From Mactra quadrangularis (lineage: Eukaryota; Mollusca; Bivalvia; Venerida; Mactridae): 64,000 bases of DNA. The stretch lies in the NCBI GenBank assembly GCA_025267735.1, contig CM046299.1:27815327-27879326 (forward strand), written 5' to 3'. Under the pieces are notes generated by a model, which worked only from the letters and a program-made list of their open reading frames with translations, ran no database searches and was not told where the DNA came from. Positions 11,193 to 22,890 of this stretch are shown in pieces. The position numbers and the translations under genes are program-made. Each line of letters opens with the position of its first letter. Within the stretch, counting starts at the first letter, position 1.

Positions 11193-13109
11193 ATGCATTT
11201 TTGTGATTTTAAGTTTGTGTATGTTTTCATAACATTCATTGTGTTGTTGTCATACAATAAAGTGAATAGTGAACAAATGAATTGGTCCGATGCAAAGAAA
11301 CATTGCAATCAGACAGGACTCTATACAAGAGACAACATTCTTAATAACATTAAGGTATATGACGATCTTATAGGGAAACTTAAAAATGGAGACACATTGT
11401 GGGTGCAGGAGCATGTGGAATATTCACCTTTAATTGGATATTTTGGATGTTATAAAGTCCAAGAAGACTTTTCTAGCTTCAAAGTAAATGTATCTGTGAT
11501 TGAAGATGATGGCTTTTTTAAATGTGTCCAAATTTGTGTCAAAGAAATCGAAACTGATCGACATTATATTGGTGTGATAGGTTCAATTTGTCATTGTATG
11601 TCGTCAATAGTATACAACAATTATGTTCATGAGCATAAAAAACCAACCGACCACGATTGTGATAAAAGTCGCACAAGTTTGTTCTACAGAGGTCAAAATG
11701 TAAAAGATGATCAAAATGTTATGATATTGTATATCTCTTTAGCCGCACATCATATTCATATAAATACTAGTACAAATACGGGTCAGTGTGTTTATATTAA
11801 AGGGTCTTATAATAAAAATACCCTTTATATAACAGGTTCCTGCTATGAATACAAGGATTCTAATGGTTATGTCTGTGGCAATGGTGACAAATTACGTATC
11901 CATGTGAGAGACAAATGTGAACCTCATGACATATGTATCATGCCACAACCTACGGATTTTTTAAGTGCTGCACAGAAGTGCCGAGATCTAGAGAGTGAAC
12001 TGAGAATACTTCCACAACAAGCACTCCAATATAATGGTAATATCTTGACTGGATTATTTCATGTTATTAAATTGACACCACAGTCAAATATATGTTTATC
12101 ACTGAGAAAATATAACGACTCATTCGTTATGGAACCCGATGACTGCGATACAGAGAGGCAAACCATTTGTCAAGAAACTGCCACCACTGTTGTTGATACA
12201 GAAACCACTGTTACAGGACACAAGGATACTCACCAAACAACCACTGATCAACAAGAAAGTGATCCAAGAACCAACTCAGCTTTTCCCGAGAAATCTCCAC
12301 CATATGTAATATACATAGGTGCATCATGTGCTGTACTCATAAGTATTACCATAGCAGTTATCGTGTGCATTGTATGTCAGCGTCAGAGAAGAAGAAATAA
12401 CACTAAGTCAACTAGAGAATCATCACAGAGCCCTTCTGACGTACAGCTATTGGAAAGCCATCACAATGATGAGAGTCATACACCGGTGTACGCAGTACCA
12501 AGCAAAGAACTTAAAAGAAACCCCGACAAAATTAATAAACCATCAAAACCCCAAAGAAAGACAATACGAAATCCCCCAGCCCTATCTTCATATGAGAATT
12601 TCACACCTGTTGCAACGTTGAAGAAACAATCAAAATTAAACAAAGATTCTGAATATGATCACATTAATCTCCATGAACTCCCTAAAGACAAGAATAAAGT
12701 CTCTACAAGCCATGATAAACATGTTTATAATCATACTATGGACAATATAGATGATGAGTATGATAGCTGTACAATGAAATCTGCTAAAGGTAGAAATACG
12801 GCAAATCCTGAACTAGATAATTATAGTTCCCTCAAAGATGTACAAGCGAACACTGAAAACGACCATGGAAACACTGCAATAGATAATGATTATGATACGT
12901 GTACGTCTTCGGTGAAATCTGCTAAAAGTAAAAATACAGCAAATCTTGAACTAAATAATTATAGTTCCCTTAAAGATGAACTAGCGAACACTGAAAACGA
13001 CAGTGGAAACACTGCAATAAATAATGATTATGATACTTGTACGTCTTCAAAAATATCAAAAGGCGTAATTATGTCGTCAGATGATTACAATTCTTTGGCA
13101 GAGGTATAA
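11193..13109 (+). CDS. Type I membrane receptor, WSC/C-type-lectin-like ectodomain, tyrosine-rich tail (638 aa)
   Basis: The frame is intact and uninterrupted. I start at the ATG at 11193, which gives a good signal peptide (residues 1 to about 26, ending VNS). The ectodomain is Cys-rich: a CTLD-like opening (NWSDAKKHC, then LWVQEHVEYSPLIGYFGCY), a WSC-like Cys block at about 85-137 (FGCY, CVQIC, CHC), a second Cys-rich part to about 250 and a third CTLD-like part ending in ICQ. A Thr/Ser-rich stalk leads to one membrane helix at about 371-395 followed by RQRRR. The 240-residue tail has SEYDHI, which fits the ITIM pattern SxYxxI, and YENF, a possible Grb2-SH2 site. It also has three near-repeats of DYDTCTSS and NYSSLKD ending in YNSLAEV. 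A signalling surface receptor is inferred; the ligand is unknown. A 5' non-coding exon could exist. The foldback element ends 250 bp upstream. Confidence 0.8.
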   Translation: MHFCDFKFVYVFITFIVLLSYNKVNSEQMNWSDAKKHCNQTGLYTRDNILNNIKVYDDLIGKLKNGDTLWVQEHVEYSPLIGYFGCYKVQEDFSSFKVNVSVIEDDGFFKCVQICVKEIETDRHYIGVIGSICHCMSSIVYNNYVHEHKKPTDHDCDKSRTSLFYRGQNVKDDQNVMILYISLAAHHIHINTSTNTGQCVYIKGSYNKNTLYITGSCYEYKDSNGYVCGNGDKLRIHVRDKCEPHDICIMPQPTDFLSAAQKCRDLESELRILPQQALQYNGNILTGLFHVIKLTPQSNICLSLRKYNDSFVMEPDDCDTERQTICQETATTVVDTETTVTGHKDTHQTTTDQQESDPRTNSAFPEKSPPYVIYIGASCAVLISITIAVIVCIVCQRQRRRNNTKSTRESSQSPSDVQLLESHHNDESHTPVYAVPSKELKRNPDKINKPSKPQRKTIRNPPALSSYENFTPVATLKKQSKLNKDSEYDHINLHELPKDKNKVSTSHDKHVYNHTMDNIDDEYDSCTMKSAKGRNTANPELDNYSSLKDVQANTENDHGNTAIDNDYDTCTSSVKSAKSKNTANLELNNYSSLKDELANTENDSGNTAINNDYDTCTSSKISKGVIMSSDDYNSLAEV

Positions 13110-14904
13110 GGGGATGCTGAAGGGAATAAGTGAAACATTTAAAAACCAAAGTCTTAAATAAGCATTCAAAAAATTTCATTAGAAAATGACAATCTTACTC
13201 AATGTACAGAGAAGTTTCGAGAAAATGTTTTAAATATATATACATGTAGATTCTATTTCTATTGCTGAGTGTTCATGTTTTATAAAATATGTTAAATAAC
13301 TTATTTTTTCATTTTTTGTATTTTAGGGACAGTTATCCTTATTGAGTTTCTAAAAATACAAGTTTATTTTATGTAGATAATTTCATATCGTATATTCAAA
13401 AACGATTCGTTTTTTCTTATTATACAAAAAATGTATTAGTATTTTCTAATATTATTATATATTATGATTCACTGCTCTGTTTCTATTTTGTATGTTTTTG
13501 CATGCAACATTGTCGACTGAATGTTGGGTTGAAGATTTTTTCACCAGGACAATTTGTAATTGTTCGTTCTTGAACCTTGTGGGGCAAATGAGAGATGCAC
13601 CCTAGAACCTGGTATTACCACCCGCGGCAATTTTTTGCCACTGTCCGTTCCAAGGCGGCAAAATATCCGAGATTGTTGTTCTCGTTCAGATTTTGGCGTA
13701 AATTTAACAACAGAAGTTTAAAAATCTACAAGATTACCCCTCTTTTCATTTTGGCTGTGTGATATGTGTGTTTTACTGTTGCTGTACCTGACATGTTTGC
13801 TGACACCTTTGTATGTAACCTAAGCACTTATTTGTTGATTATCCAAGTACAATCCGTGTCTTCATAATGCCTTATCTATTACAAGTATTATACCATCTAG
13901 TTTTGCATTATGATATATATGAAAGCCAATAGTTATTTTTGCTCGTTTTTTTTTGCATATTTTATCCTCATCAGTGTCTGCTCAAGTGTTGTAGTTGTTG
14001 TTTTAACATATAACACTTCAAAGAAGTTATGTCAATTATTTACATGTAACACTCTGAGCATTGCAGTGCGGAAGTTCACACACTTTTATTTTATTGAATA
14101 ACATTTTCCTTAAACTTCAAGTTTGCCTTCATGTATCGACAAATTTGCCTTCATGTATCGAAAGGCTGAGTCAACATGTACGTGAATTCAAGGATAATGA
14201 AAAAAACTTAATATATATAGTACTAAATAAAGATAGAGCTATCCTAATCCGCGAACCAAAAGAGAAGCACATTCAATCTTTATGGTTTGTGGAATATGTA
14301 AAATTGTCTTATATTTAGGCATAAGTCTGAGACTGGTGACCAAAGGGAATTTTAAATTTGATGTGACAAAATTATTTCTAGAAAAGACCTCAATCACAAG
14401 GAACATATGCATAGTGTTACATTAAGCTCACAAATTTTCAATATGAATCATGAATAATTCTATATTAGCCGATGGTGTTAACAAGTTCAATTAATGAGAC
14501 AAAATATGAGAATTTCTATTTCAGTGTTTTTAGTCTGTTTACGATGCATCACCTTTACGCTATCACATATTCTGTACTTCGTTGTACAGATCATTGGCTA
14601 CAAAACTGTTAACAAATAACAAACGTAGTCAAAGGATTAAACGATTATACAGATAAAGAAAAGGAGCAAACAAAGATAGTTAAATTTAAAGCAAATTAAA
14701 CTGATTTTTAAAGAACGACTATTTTATATACACATAGAAATTCCAGCTTATCTAAAATGATTTAGAGTGGACAAAGCAATATACTTATTGAAAAACAACA
14801 ACATTTTACGTTATATCTGAATTAATAAATTGTCTATAAAATATGAATTATAATAAATGCAATAGAGCGTGATGAATGTGAGGTATGTATCAAATTATGT
14901 TTCT
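13110..14904. other. Downstream non-coding region
   Basis: 3' flank of the receptor gene. No canonical AATAAA is evident in the first 400 bp, so the 3' end is undefined. The frames at 13910-14101 and 14061-14318 have no motif or splice context. Confidence 0.5.
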
Positions 14905-15235
14905 CTCGGGTGTATGTCAATAAAATTGTCTCCTAGAAGCACATGCCTATAGAATTGTTTATTTTTGGGTATAAGTCAATAAATTGCTTATTTCTCTTGC
15001 GTTTTTTATTAAAATTGTACATTGCTTGGATCCATGTCAATAAAGTCGTATATTTAAGGGTGTATGTGAATAAACTTGTTCATTATTTATGTTTGTCAAT
15101 ACATTACAATTGTTTACTTCTCTTCTGCATGTCAAATGAAAGAGTTATTGCTTGAAATTTGTCAATAAAGTTATATATATTTCTAGCCTTTGGTCAATAA
15201 AATTGTTTATATATCGGGTGTCAATAAAAATGAGT
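14905..15235 (+). repeat. Degenerate ~45-50-bp tandem repeat
   Basis: About seven diverged units share GGGTGTATGTCAATAAA followed by TTGTTTATTTCTC-like sequence. Spacing and sequence are too eroded to define a consensus by eye. Confidence 0.6.
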
Positions 15236-15253
15236 CTGGTAATTTCAATGCTT

Positions 15254-15259
15254 TTTATT
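15254..15259 (-). promoter_or_regulatory. Polyadenylation signal AATAAA of the C1q pseudogene
   Basis: AATAAA on the minus strand, 3 bases after the ancestral stop codon of the C1q pseudogene. It supports a relic of a once-expressed gene or transcript. Confidence 0.5.
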
Positions 15260-15262
15260 GTT

Positions 15263-15599
15263 TCATAGTTGAGTGATAAGACAACCCATAAAACTGTCAA
15301 GACCGTCACCCCAGAGAGCAGTATCGTCGTGTCTCTCAACACTCACTCATACCTTGTCACCTGTAACGGTAGTAGTAGATCCATGGTCATGAGGAGCACC
15401 ACGTCCATCCGCAACTGCTGATGCCATCTCTTGACCTTTCTTCTTTATAAACACCATAGTTGAATCTTGTGTTGAGATACCCATTATTATATATGGACAC
15501 AGAGAATATATAGACACCATCAACAGGTGAAATAAACAAACCATGGGTTTCAATCATTCGGAACATCGTCGGCCATTCGCTACGAATAACCTCGGACAT
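15263..15599 (-). pseudogene. C1q-domain protein pseudogene (C-terminal part)
   Basis: Minus-strand translation gives the landmarks of a C1q globular domain in order: GLFISPVDGVYIFS, then IKKKGQEMASAVADGRG, then STTTVTGDKV, VSVERHDDTALWGDG and SFMGCLITQL before a stop. Two lesions break it: a one-base frameshift near 15460 (the frame changes within the motif preceding IKKK) and a TGA at 15347-15349 where C1q domains have the Trp of the GDxVWV motif, most simply a TGG to TGA change. The first beta strands and any signal peptide are absent or unrecognisable upstream. C1q-domain proteins are soluble immune lectins strongly expanded in bivalves. Confidence 0.75.
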
Positions 15600-16539
15600 A
15601 TTTAGGCGCCATTTTGAAACTATGTAAACAAGTACACGATCGTTTAGGCGATGACTGAAGTTTCGTTTTTAGTCCGTAAACATGAAATTACTCATTTCAA
15701 TGGTACCGATGAACAATTTTTGATTCAATTTAAAACAAATAAATATGTTTAGACAAAGATCTGTGTATAATCTACAAGAACTATTTTGTGTAACCGTTAC
15801 GTGCTTCGCCTCGCGTAGGTAGTAAAATCACCAAAATCCAGTGAAGAACCCCCACGAATCCTTCCGAGATTATTCATTCATGAAAGGTCGAGGGTGTTCC
15901 GAATGGGGTTTCAATGTATCCACCACCCATATTAAGCATAACATTATCAAACACGATAATGTTGCATGGAAAGCTACTGCTTCATTGCCGTCTAACACAA
16001 ATCTTGATTTCCTATTAAAATCTAAAATAGAATAATCAAATTGTATTAATTCCGATTTCTAGAGATCAAGTCCCAATCAAAACATTATGATGACTGACGA
16101 CGAATATGATCTTAATTTGGAAATTATGGGGCATTCAACCCATTTCTAAAAGTATTTTAAATAAAAAAGATGTAGATTTTTTTATTTAGATAATTATTTA
16201 TTCATATTAAAAAAAAACATCTTTTTCTGGTTGATGTTTTATATTTTCTATTTTCCTCGAGTTGTTTTCACATAAATAATAAGAGTGATCAATTTAAAGT
16301 CGAAAAAGAAACAAAAGACAAGATCGAATAAAAGATAAGGTATCACAATGTTAATATTTTAATTTTAAGCAGGATAGATTTAGATTGAAATGGAAACTGA
16401 AAGGATGGACATAAGTTCACTGTAAAATTCACGTGACTGTGCGAATGTATGACTCACCCTTAAGTAGACAAGATTGTACATATTGTTCTGTATTAACCAG
16501 ATATTTTCTTAAACCGTCAACTTCCTGTTGTAATTTCAG
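15600..16539. other. Non-coding stretch, nothing recognised
   Basis: AT-rich, with short chance frames only (for example 15841-16035). No convincing upstream exon of the C1q relic was found. Confidence 0.5.
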
Positions 16540-16720
16540 TATTTCCTATGAGTGGGGTCGGTAAGTGTCATTTTTCACGACAATCTTTCACTTTGTGATA
16601 CAAGCACCAGATTTGGTACAGATGTTGTACATAGTGTGTAGTTTACACAAAGCACGATTTCCACCTCCAAATTCAAGATGGCCGCCATTTTTTAAAGATG
16701 GCCGCCGACGATAGGAATTT
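16540..16720 (-). repeat. Dispersed repeat (family R2), copy 1
   Basis: Read in reverse complement, this block matches 19555-19690: CATCTGTACCAAAT, TGGTGCTTG, CAAAGTGAAAGATTG and CGACCCCACT occur in the same order. Both copies carry an ATGGCCGCC or GGCGGCCAT box at one end. It is non-coding and of unknown class. Confidence 0.6.
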
Positions 16721-16869
16721 TTGTCCTATTTATATAAAATAGCTTTTTTAATTATTTTTATTTCCATATTTATACAAATAATTTCAATATTTTATGACAA
16801 ATAAACAATTCTATTGAATTCTTTAAAAATAATTCATTTAATGGCTGTCAATTCAAAATGGCGGCCATT

Positions 16870-18440
16870 ACAAGACGCCAAATAATTTTATACACTAACG
16901 CTTATTCTCGGATGAAATTCATTGTAGTTAATTGATTCAAATCATTGCTCATTTATTAGAATATATCTCAACATATAACCAGTGCATCTGGTGACATCAC
17001 TACAGTGAAACCTAGGCATCCGGCACGGTTCCGGATCGAAAACCTTACATATACGACCGCCTATGCTGTAATACTCAGCATGTAGATTATTGCCACTTTG
17101 AACTGAGCTTACTGCTGTATTGGCAAATGATATTTTTCTTTTTTTTGTGTGCTGTTGAAATCAAACAGCATCTGCATATTATATCTAAGAGTACCAAATG
17201 CTATCGAATCAGCCCCTTTTTATATTTTATAACTGTCTCTAGTCAACGTGGATGAGCCAATGGTAACAGGGCTTAAGTCACCACAATGGTGTACAGCTCA
17301 CTCGGAATTTAATAATACTGAATGAATCATTGGGTTAGATGTAGGGTACTCTTTCCATTGACACACATTTAGGAATGATGATCCCGGACAACTATGAACC
17401 AAATTCAGCGGCGTTCGTATCAATTGGTACAAATCAGAAATTAATCCGTTATCACCCATGACTACGGTTTAAATCCCAAAACTGATTTAATAACATATTC
17501 ATAAAGTATTACATGTCTCAGTAGGTACATCTCCATTTTTGTCAAATTTGAATATGCTAGAAAACGAGCAGCCAAACAGATAAGTCATTCGTAGCCACAC
17601 AAAGTGATTCTAGCAAACTCTATACAGGTCAGAAATATCAGCTGGCCAATACTTTTCAGACTGCGGTTATAATCCCTAACTATCAGCCTATTTCCGATGC
17701 AATTTATGGATTCTTGCTCGTATATTCTTTTTCTTAGAAAGCATTTAGGGTTTTGGATAATATGCTTTTTAAGATTTAATTTCATAGGTGCATACGTATG
17801 CCTCGAAATATAAATGGACGTACACATGTAATTAGTTTCGATGTTTACGAGGGTCTATTAGAGGCAAATGTGTGCCCCACAGAGTAGCAATCAAACCGAA
17901 ATTACCACCAAATTGGCTGAAAATTGTACGTGGTAGTGACAACAAGACCGAACTACATTGGGTTCTGATCCGACAAAATTCTTACCATGTGTTTTTGTAA
18001 TGTTGTTGTGACAAAATGTGAGATTGCACTATCAAATTCATCCATTAGTTTTTACAATAAAATGAATCCTTGTAATCACGAAGAATCATATTCAAGCCAC
18101 TTTATACTATGAAGCAACAGGCAAAAATTGGTTATAATAAAGCATGTGTGACTGATGTTGTTGAAATCAACGTGTTTGTATCAATTAAAAGGTGCAGATT
18201 TCACAATCCTTGGATTGAGTTTGGTCTAGGGTAGTCAATTAGGAGGTTACCAATACACAAAATGTCGGCTCAGAAAAATCTGATTGAATGTTGTTCTTTC
18301 ACGATTTTACAGGTAGTCATTTTAGGTAGGTCTTTGATAAAGCTATGTCAATATTAAGCAGACATGTTCAAGATTTCACAACACTCCAAACAATTGTCAT
18401 AATTATGTGCGATTAGAACAGTCTCATAGACAATAGTGCG
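16870..18440. other. Non-coding stretch, nothing recognised
   Basis: No coding, tandem or terminal-repeat signal seen. The 80-codon frame at 17585-17827 (-) has no recognisable motif. Confidence 0.5.
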
Positions 18441-18495
18441 ACGCTAGGCTTAACTTGTCTGTCCAAGACGCTAGGCTTGACTTGTCTGTCCAAGA
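18441..18495 (+). repeat. Two-copy 27-bp direct duplication
   Basis: GACGCTAGGCTTGACTTGTC plus the following TGTCCAA occurs twice in immediate succession with one mismatch. It is a simple local duplication. Confidence 0.75.
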
Positions 18496-18865
18496 GCAAA
18501 TATCTTATGATGCAATTCCAAGAGCGTCTTTCTACGAACATGTCAAACATTATGTCTGCCGCGCTGCGTGTATTTTGGGTTAATTGATGATTATCAAGAT
18601 CAAAATCCAATCGACTGGCTCTGGTAAAACAGTAGCGAATGGCAAGAGCTATTGGTCAACTTTTCACCGATTGCCAAAAGTTGTCATCAGTTAACCGTGA
18701 TGACAAGAGAGAATATCATGAGCGATGCAGATGTTACCGAGTTAGTTTTAAATGAACTCGTTTATGTGCTTGCATGTGCGAATAATGAAATCATCACACA
18801 GTCTAAGCCATCTAACGTTTGCATTCATATAAATATCACAACAATATTAGAACTATCTATACGAC

Positions 18866-19400
18866 CTTGACCTTAAATGGTTGACTTCAAGACATGTGTG
18901 CATCACGCATTATTGTTAAAACGTTTGGTTTTATCAAGGATTATGAGAACCCATGCTTCATTTTCTTAAAATGGTGTTACATTTCTGATAAAATGACACA
19001 TATATATACAGTGTACATATACTTTCTCATTTGGTATTGACCTTTGACCTACATAACATGTGGACAATATTAAGCATAAACATAGTAAACATTTGCAGAA
19101 GGCAATCTAATTGATGTTTTCATATTTCGTTGTCAAAATAATAGTTTCAGATAAACTAATTGTTGATTATTTTTAGTATTTACGGGGTAGGCCTATTTAC
19201 ATCCTCCTTGGATAAAGGTCAAGGTCACGGTAAATGTCAATTACGCCTACAGATTTGTCAATGATTCCATCAAGTTAATTTGAATAATAACTATTTATAA
19301 TTGCATCTCGAATCCCTACATGATCATTAAAATGATTCAAAAAGTTTGAAACAACTTTCTCATGTATGTTACCTTTACCATGACCTTGACCTTGATCTTG
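18866..19400. repeat. TGACCTT boxes spaced about 170 bp
   Basis: TGACCTT or AAGGTCA clusters occur near 18868, 19038, 19208 and 19379, about 167-172 bp apart, the third in opposite orientation. The box at 19038-19050 is TGACCTTTGACCT, a perfect DR1 arrangement of nuclear-receptor half-sites. Sequence around the 19038 and 19379 boxes is weakly alike (GTTAACATTTG/GTAAACATTTG). I read this as an eroded tandem repeat; regulatory function is only possible. Confidence 0.45.
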
Positions 19401-19554
19401 GAAGTATATCACATGATGTAAATCAATGTCTTAACATGGTTAACATTTGTAGTAAGCAAAAACACTATAATGTATCATCCTATAAGACATCTAAAGCGGT
19501 AAAAAGAAGTTGGGTCGCTTTGGTATAGTGATTCCCAGGCGCATGCGCAAAAAC

Positions 19555-19700
19555 GGCGGCCATCTTGCATTTCGGAGTGGAAATCGTGCTTTTTGTGAAT
19601 GGTAGACCATACAGGCCATCTGTGCCAAATTTGGTGCTTGCATCACCAAGTGAAAGATTGTTGCAGTTATCGACCCCACTATATGAACAATGTTCTGCAT
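19555..19700 (+). repeat. Dispersed repeat (family R2), copy 2
   Basis: Inverted counterpart of 16540-16720, with the same ordered blocks ending in CGACCCCACTATATGAAC. The open frames here on both strands follow from the repeat and are not genes. Confidence 0.6.
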
Positions 19701-19744
19701 TTATCTTCCTTGTTTCAAGTTCTTTGTTTGGCTCTTTCAAACAA

Positions 19745-20344
19745 TGTCCTGTTTGTTATCTGAAATTGTTAAATCTGTACAGTTCCAATTTTTCAAACCA
19801 TCAAAATCAAAAAGAGCAACGGTCTTCATATAAATAGACATGCTTTTTCTGAAATTATGCAATTGTATACATTGCGTCTGCTTCAATGGGATTTTCATAA
19901 GGCTTACAGTGATTTGTTAAAATGTTTTTCTTTGACGTAAAGTAACTTTTACTTATATCTCTTTTCCATTGCATTTATTACATTTAATGCACATTCCTTG
20001 AATTCTGATGAATGATTCCCAATATTTGTTTCGTTCTCGATTTACGATAGAAAAAAGTAGTCGTTAATATGGCGCGTGGATCTTAACAGTGAAAAACTGT
20101 GGAAGATTGATTTTAATCATTTCACCAATAAATTTCCGTATTCCACTGGAAAGCATATAATAAATGATAAACATACATGAAAAAGAGAAATGTACCCAAA
20201 AAGAGTAAGAACATAGGGAACATTTGAGGTATAAGTCTTTGTGTATTTCTATTTGAATTAGCTTTAAGTGGATAACTTGACAATTATAAATACACAAATT
20301 GACGATCGACAAACAGCTAAGAAAAATGAAAGTATAAAGCAAAC
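19745..20344. other. Non-coding stretch, nothing recognised
   Basis: No feature seen. A 102-codon minus frame at 20064-20372 is hydrophobic and motif-free. Confidence 0.45.
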
Positions 20345-21645
20345 GAGGTCTGTCAGTAGAAACAACATGCACGACTAAGTAAGTATTCGATATTAAAGAA
20401 GGGGGTTTGTTTTTAAAAAAGTATTTTAATTCAAGATTTTAACACTGATAGACTGGAAGAAGGAACATATAGTTGACGTTTTATCTAGATAGCTAAGACA
20501 TTAAAGAAGTTGCAGTAAAAAAGTAACTTAATATCGAAGTTCAAGGCCAGATAATTCTGCAAATATTGGATTGAAAGTTATGAGCTTTAACACATGAGAT
20601 GAGGTTGATAATAAGAAAAATATATTTAAAGTTTGAAGTTTATCCCTGAAGAAGTAAGACGTTGCAGTAAAGTGATATTTTTAAAGAAATTCTAAGGTCA
20701 ATGGGAGATAATCTGTATCAAGAGTTATGAACAATTGTGGTTAATTATTAAGTCGATATCATTTCTTATGCATATAATAGATTTTCAGAGCAAAAGTGTT
20801 CATAATGTGAAATGCATTGTTCATTATCGCAAAATTTACCTAAGGAAACTATAGTATGACTATTCTTCAGTGCACCACAAATTAATTTAAATTTAATTAA
20901 TTAAATTTTAATTAGAATAAAAAGATGAAAAACTAATTTTAAGAATTTTAAGCATTTTTAACATAAAGCTTTACAAACAATTCAATATAAGTGATGATAA
21001 ATGTGTTGATCTTTTCAAACTATCCACAAATTTAGTTGACAACAATTCAAGACTAACTTCGCTGAAGTTATCACAAAAATATGACTTGTTCATTTCTTAT
21101 ATAATGTATAACATTGATTACTATATATTTGTATACATGTTTATGTATAATTATGGTTGTAGATTTATGTGTATATGTGCTATAATCTGATTGCTCTTTC
21201 ATTAATAGTGCTTATAAATAATACATCGAACCATTGTATAGGGTAAATATCTATCACGAATAAGAGTACATTATCTTGTTCCATCGCAATCTGAATTATA
21301 CCTGATAAATCAATCGACTCTGCTCATTTTGAGACTATACAACATTAGTATGTAGCCATATACTATCTTCATTGATGTATACATGTATGGATGTATTGTT
21401 TTGGTGTTTTTCCACCACTTATTCACTTACCTGTTTATTCATCATTTTATTGTACTTATGTACGAGTCCATAATTTGTATTTTCTAAATATTCACACATA
21501 TATATGTATATGAATTACCACATGGTGAAATTAAACAGTATACATATATATATAAATAATATATATATATATATATATATATAAACGCGGACGTGGACGC
21601 CGGGGTGAGTAGGAGAACTCTACTATTCATGGTATAGTTAAGCTG
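20345..21645 (+). mobile_element. Dispersed element (family R3), copy 1, interrupted
   Basis: The left end (GTCAGTAGAAACAACATGC, then GACTAAGTAAGTAT) and the right end (GGACGCCGGGGTGAGTAGGAG, then TTAAGCTGAAAAAG, near 21588-21645) match the left and right ends of 44932-45645. Inside are two of the unit repeats GAGATGAGGTTGATAATAAG and GTTGCAGTAAA (20590-20700). About 750 bp of AT-rich sequence with a (TA) run at 21541-21582 has no counterpart in the other copy and looks like a later insertion. Confidence 0.55.
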
Positions 21646-21911
21646 AAAAAGATCAAGAAACATGTATGTCACATTGTACTTTAACAAATATCAGTTACGA
21701 GTACATCCACAGAGTGATAATCAGGTGAGATGTTGCTAGTTTGATGTGTAAATTGTTTATCTAACGTGATAGCCATTGTGTCTCATATTGATACACTAAG
21801 CTCTCTCTCAAAATTAATACACACCGTTGATCAGAACATAGCATTAAAGCATTGCTCAGCAGTAACTGAAACTTTGAACAGATCATATTAAAACCTTAAA
21901 TAAAACACTGT

Positions 21912-21980
21912 GTGGTCGGTCTAGGTAGCTCAGTCGATGGAACCCAAGTCTGCTGACCAATGGGTCGTGGGTTCTATGAT
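21912..21980 (+). mobile_element. tRNA-like SINE head fragment
   Basis: GGTAGCTCAGTCGATGG resembles an A box and GGGTCGTGGGTTC a degenerate B box, followed by no recognisable body. A tRNA gene is unlikely because the acceptor and T arms do not pair. Confidence 0.4.
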
Positions 21981-21984
21981 TTAT

Positions 21985-22758
21985 ACATGTATAACAATTG
22001 CCTATTACAGCTATCATAAAGAGTAAATATCTAAAATGAAATTTAATTGTGCACAAACATATTCATGAAAACTTAAATATTTGCTAGATTAGAGATAATT
22101 TTATGGTATGCACTTTGTATATTCTTTATCTGGTCAATCCTGTTTTTACGTGCACTGACACCCTTCAAAATGGCCGCCAGTGTGTTTTTAACTGGATTAA
22201 GTGAAATTCACGGGGAAGTCCCAAATAGGGATATGCCCTCCTTTGTCGCTGGGGATAGAAAGGAGTACAGTGTCCGTCATGTTCAGATAAGAATCAGAGT
22301 GATTGATAGCAGAAAAATGGCGCAAAGTGGTGATAAGAAAATATGTCTCTGAAAAGAACTGGCACTTTGCAATTTTTTGGTTGAAAAAGAGGTATATCGC
22401 ATTTTGCCTTTTTGCCCTTTTTTGCTCTGACCAGTGTTGCTAAAAGCAGTAAAATAAAGGCATCTTGAAATAGCCCTTGCGCGTTAGGGTAAAAAATTGG
22501 CAACTTTAATTCACCCATTTCGTGACCAGTGAAGGGATAGAGTTATGTTTGTGTGACACAATTTGCACCTATTTCTGACATATTTCGCATCACTTATCAC
22601 AATGTCTCACCTCGTTTGTGATCCGTGTTAAATCATGTTCTCACACTTAAAATTATTACATTGCTTCTGTATCATTTCGGTTCATTCTGATTCTAAAAGA
22701 AAAGGTTATAGAAGCGTTCATTTACTGAAAAATAATATAATGAAGTAAAGTTAAAATC
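21985..22758. other. Upstream region of the somatomedin-B gene
   Basis: No coding or repeat signal beyond an AAAATGGCCGCC box near 22167. It should hold the promoter of the gene starting at 22759, but I see no convincing TATA or initiator. Confidence 0.4.
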
Positions 22759-22890
22759 ATGTGGAATATGTTGTTTTTCCTGACAGTTAATTGGTTTATA
22801 ATCAGCTTTAATGTATCAACAGTTGATGCTAAACCAAACATTTCTTCACTGTGCCCTTACAATGATTTCTGCACTACAAAAGCAACCAAG
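22759..22890 (+). CDS. Exon 1 of somatomedin-B gene: signal peptide
   Basis: 44 codons from ATG, with a hydrophobic leader then NISSLCPYNDFC. The donor GTAAGAAT follows at 22891. Phase 0. Confidence 0.7.
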
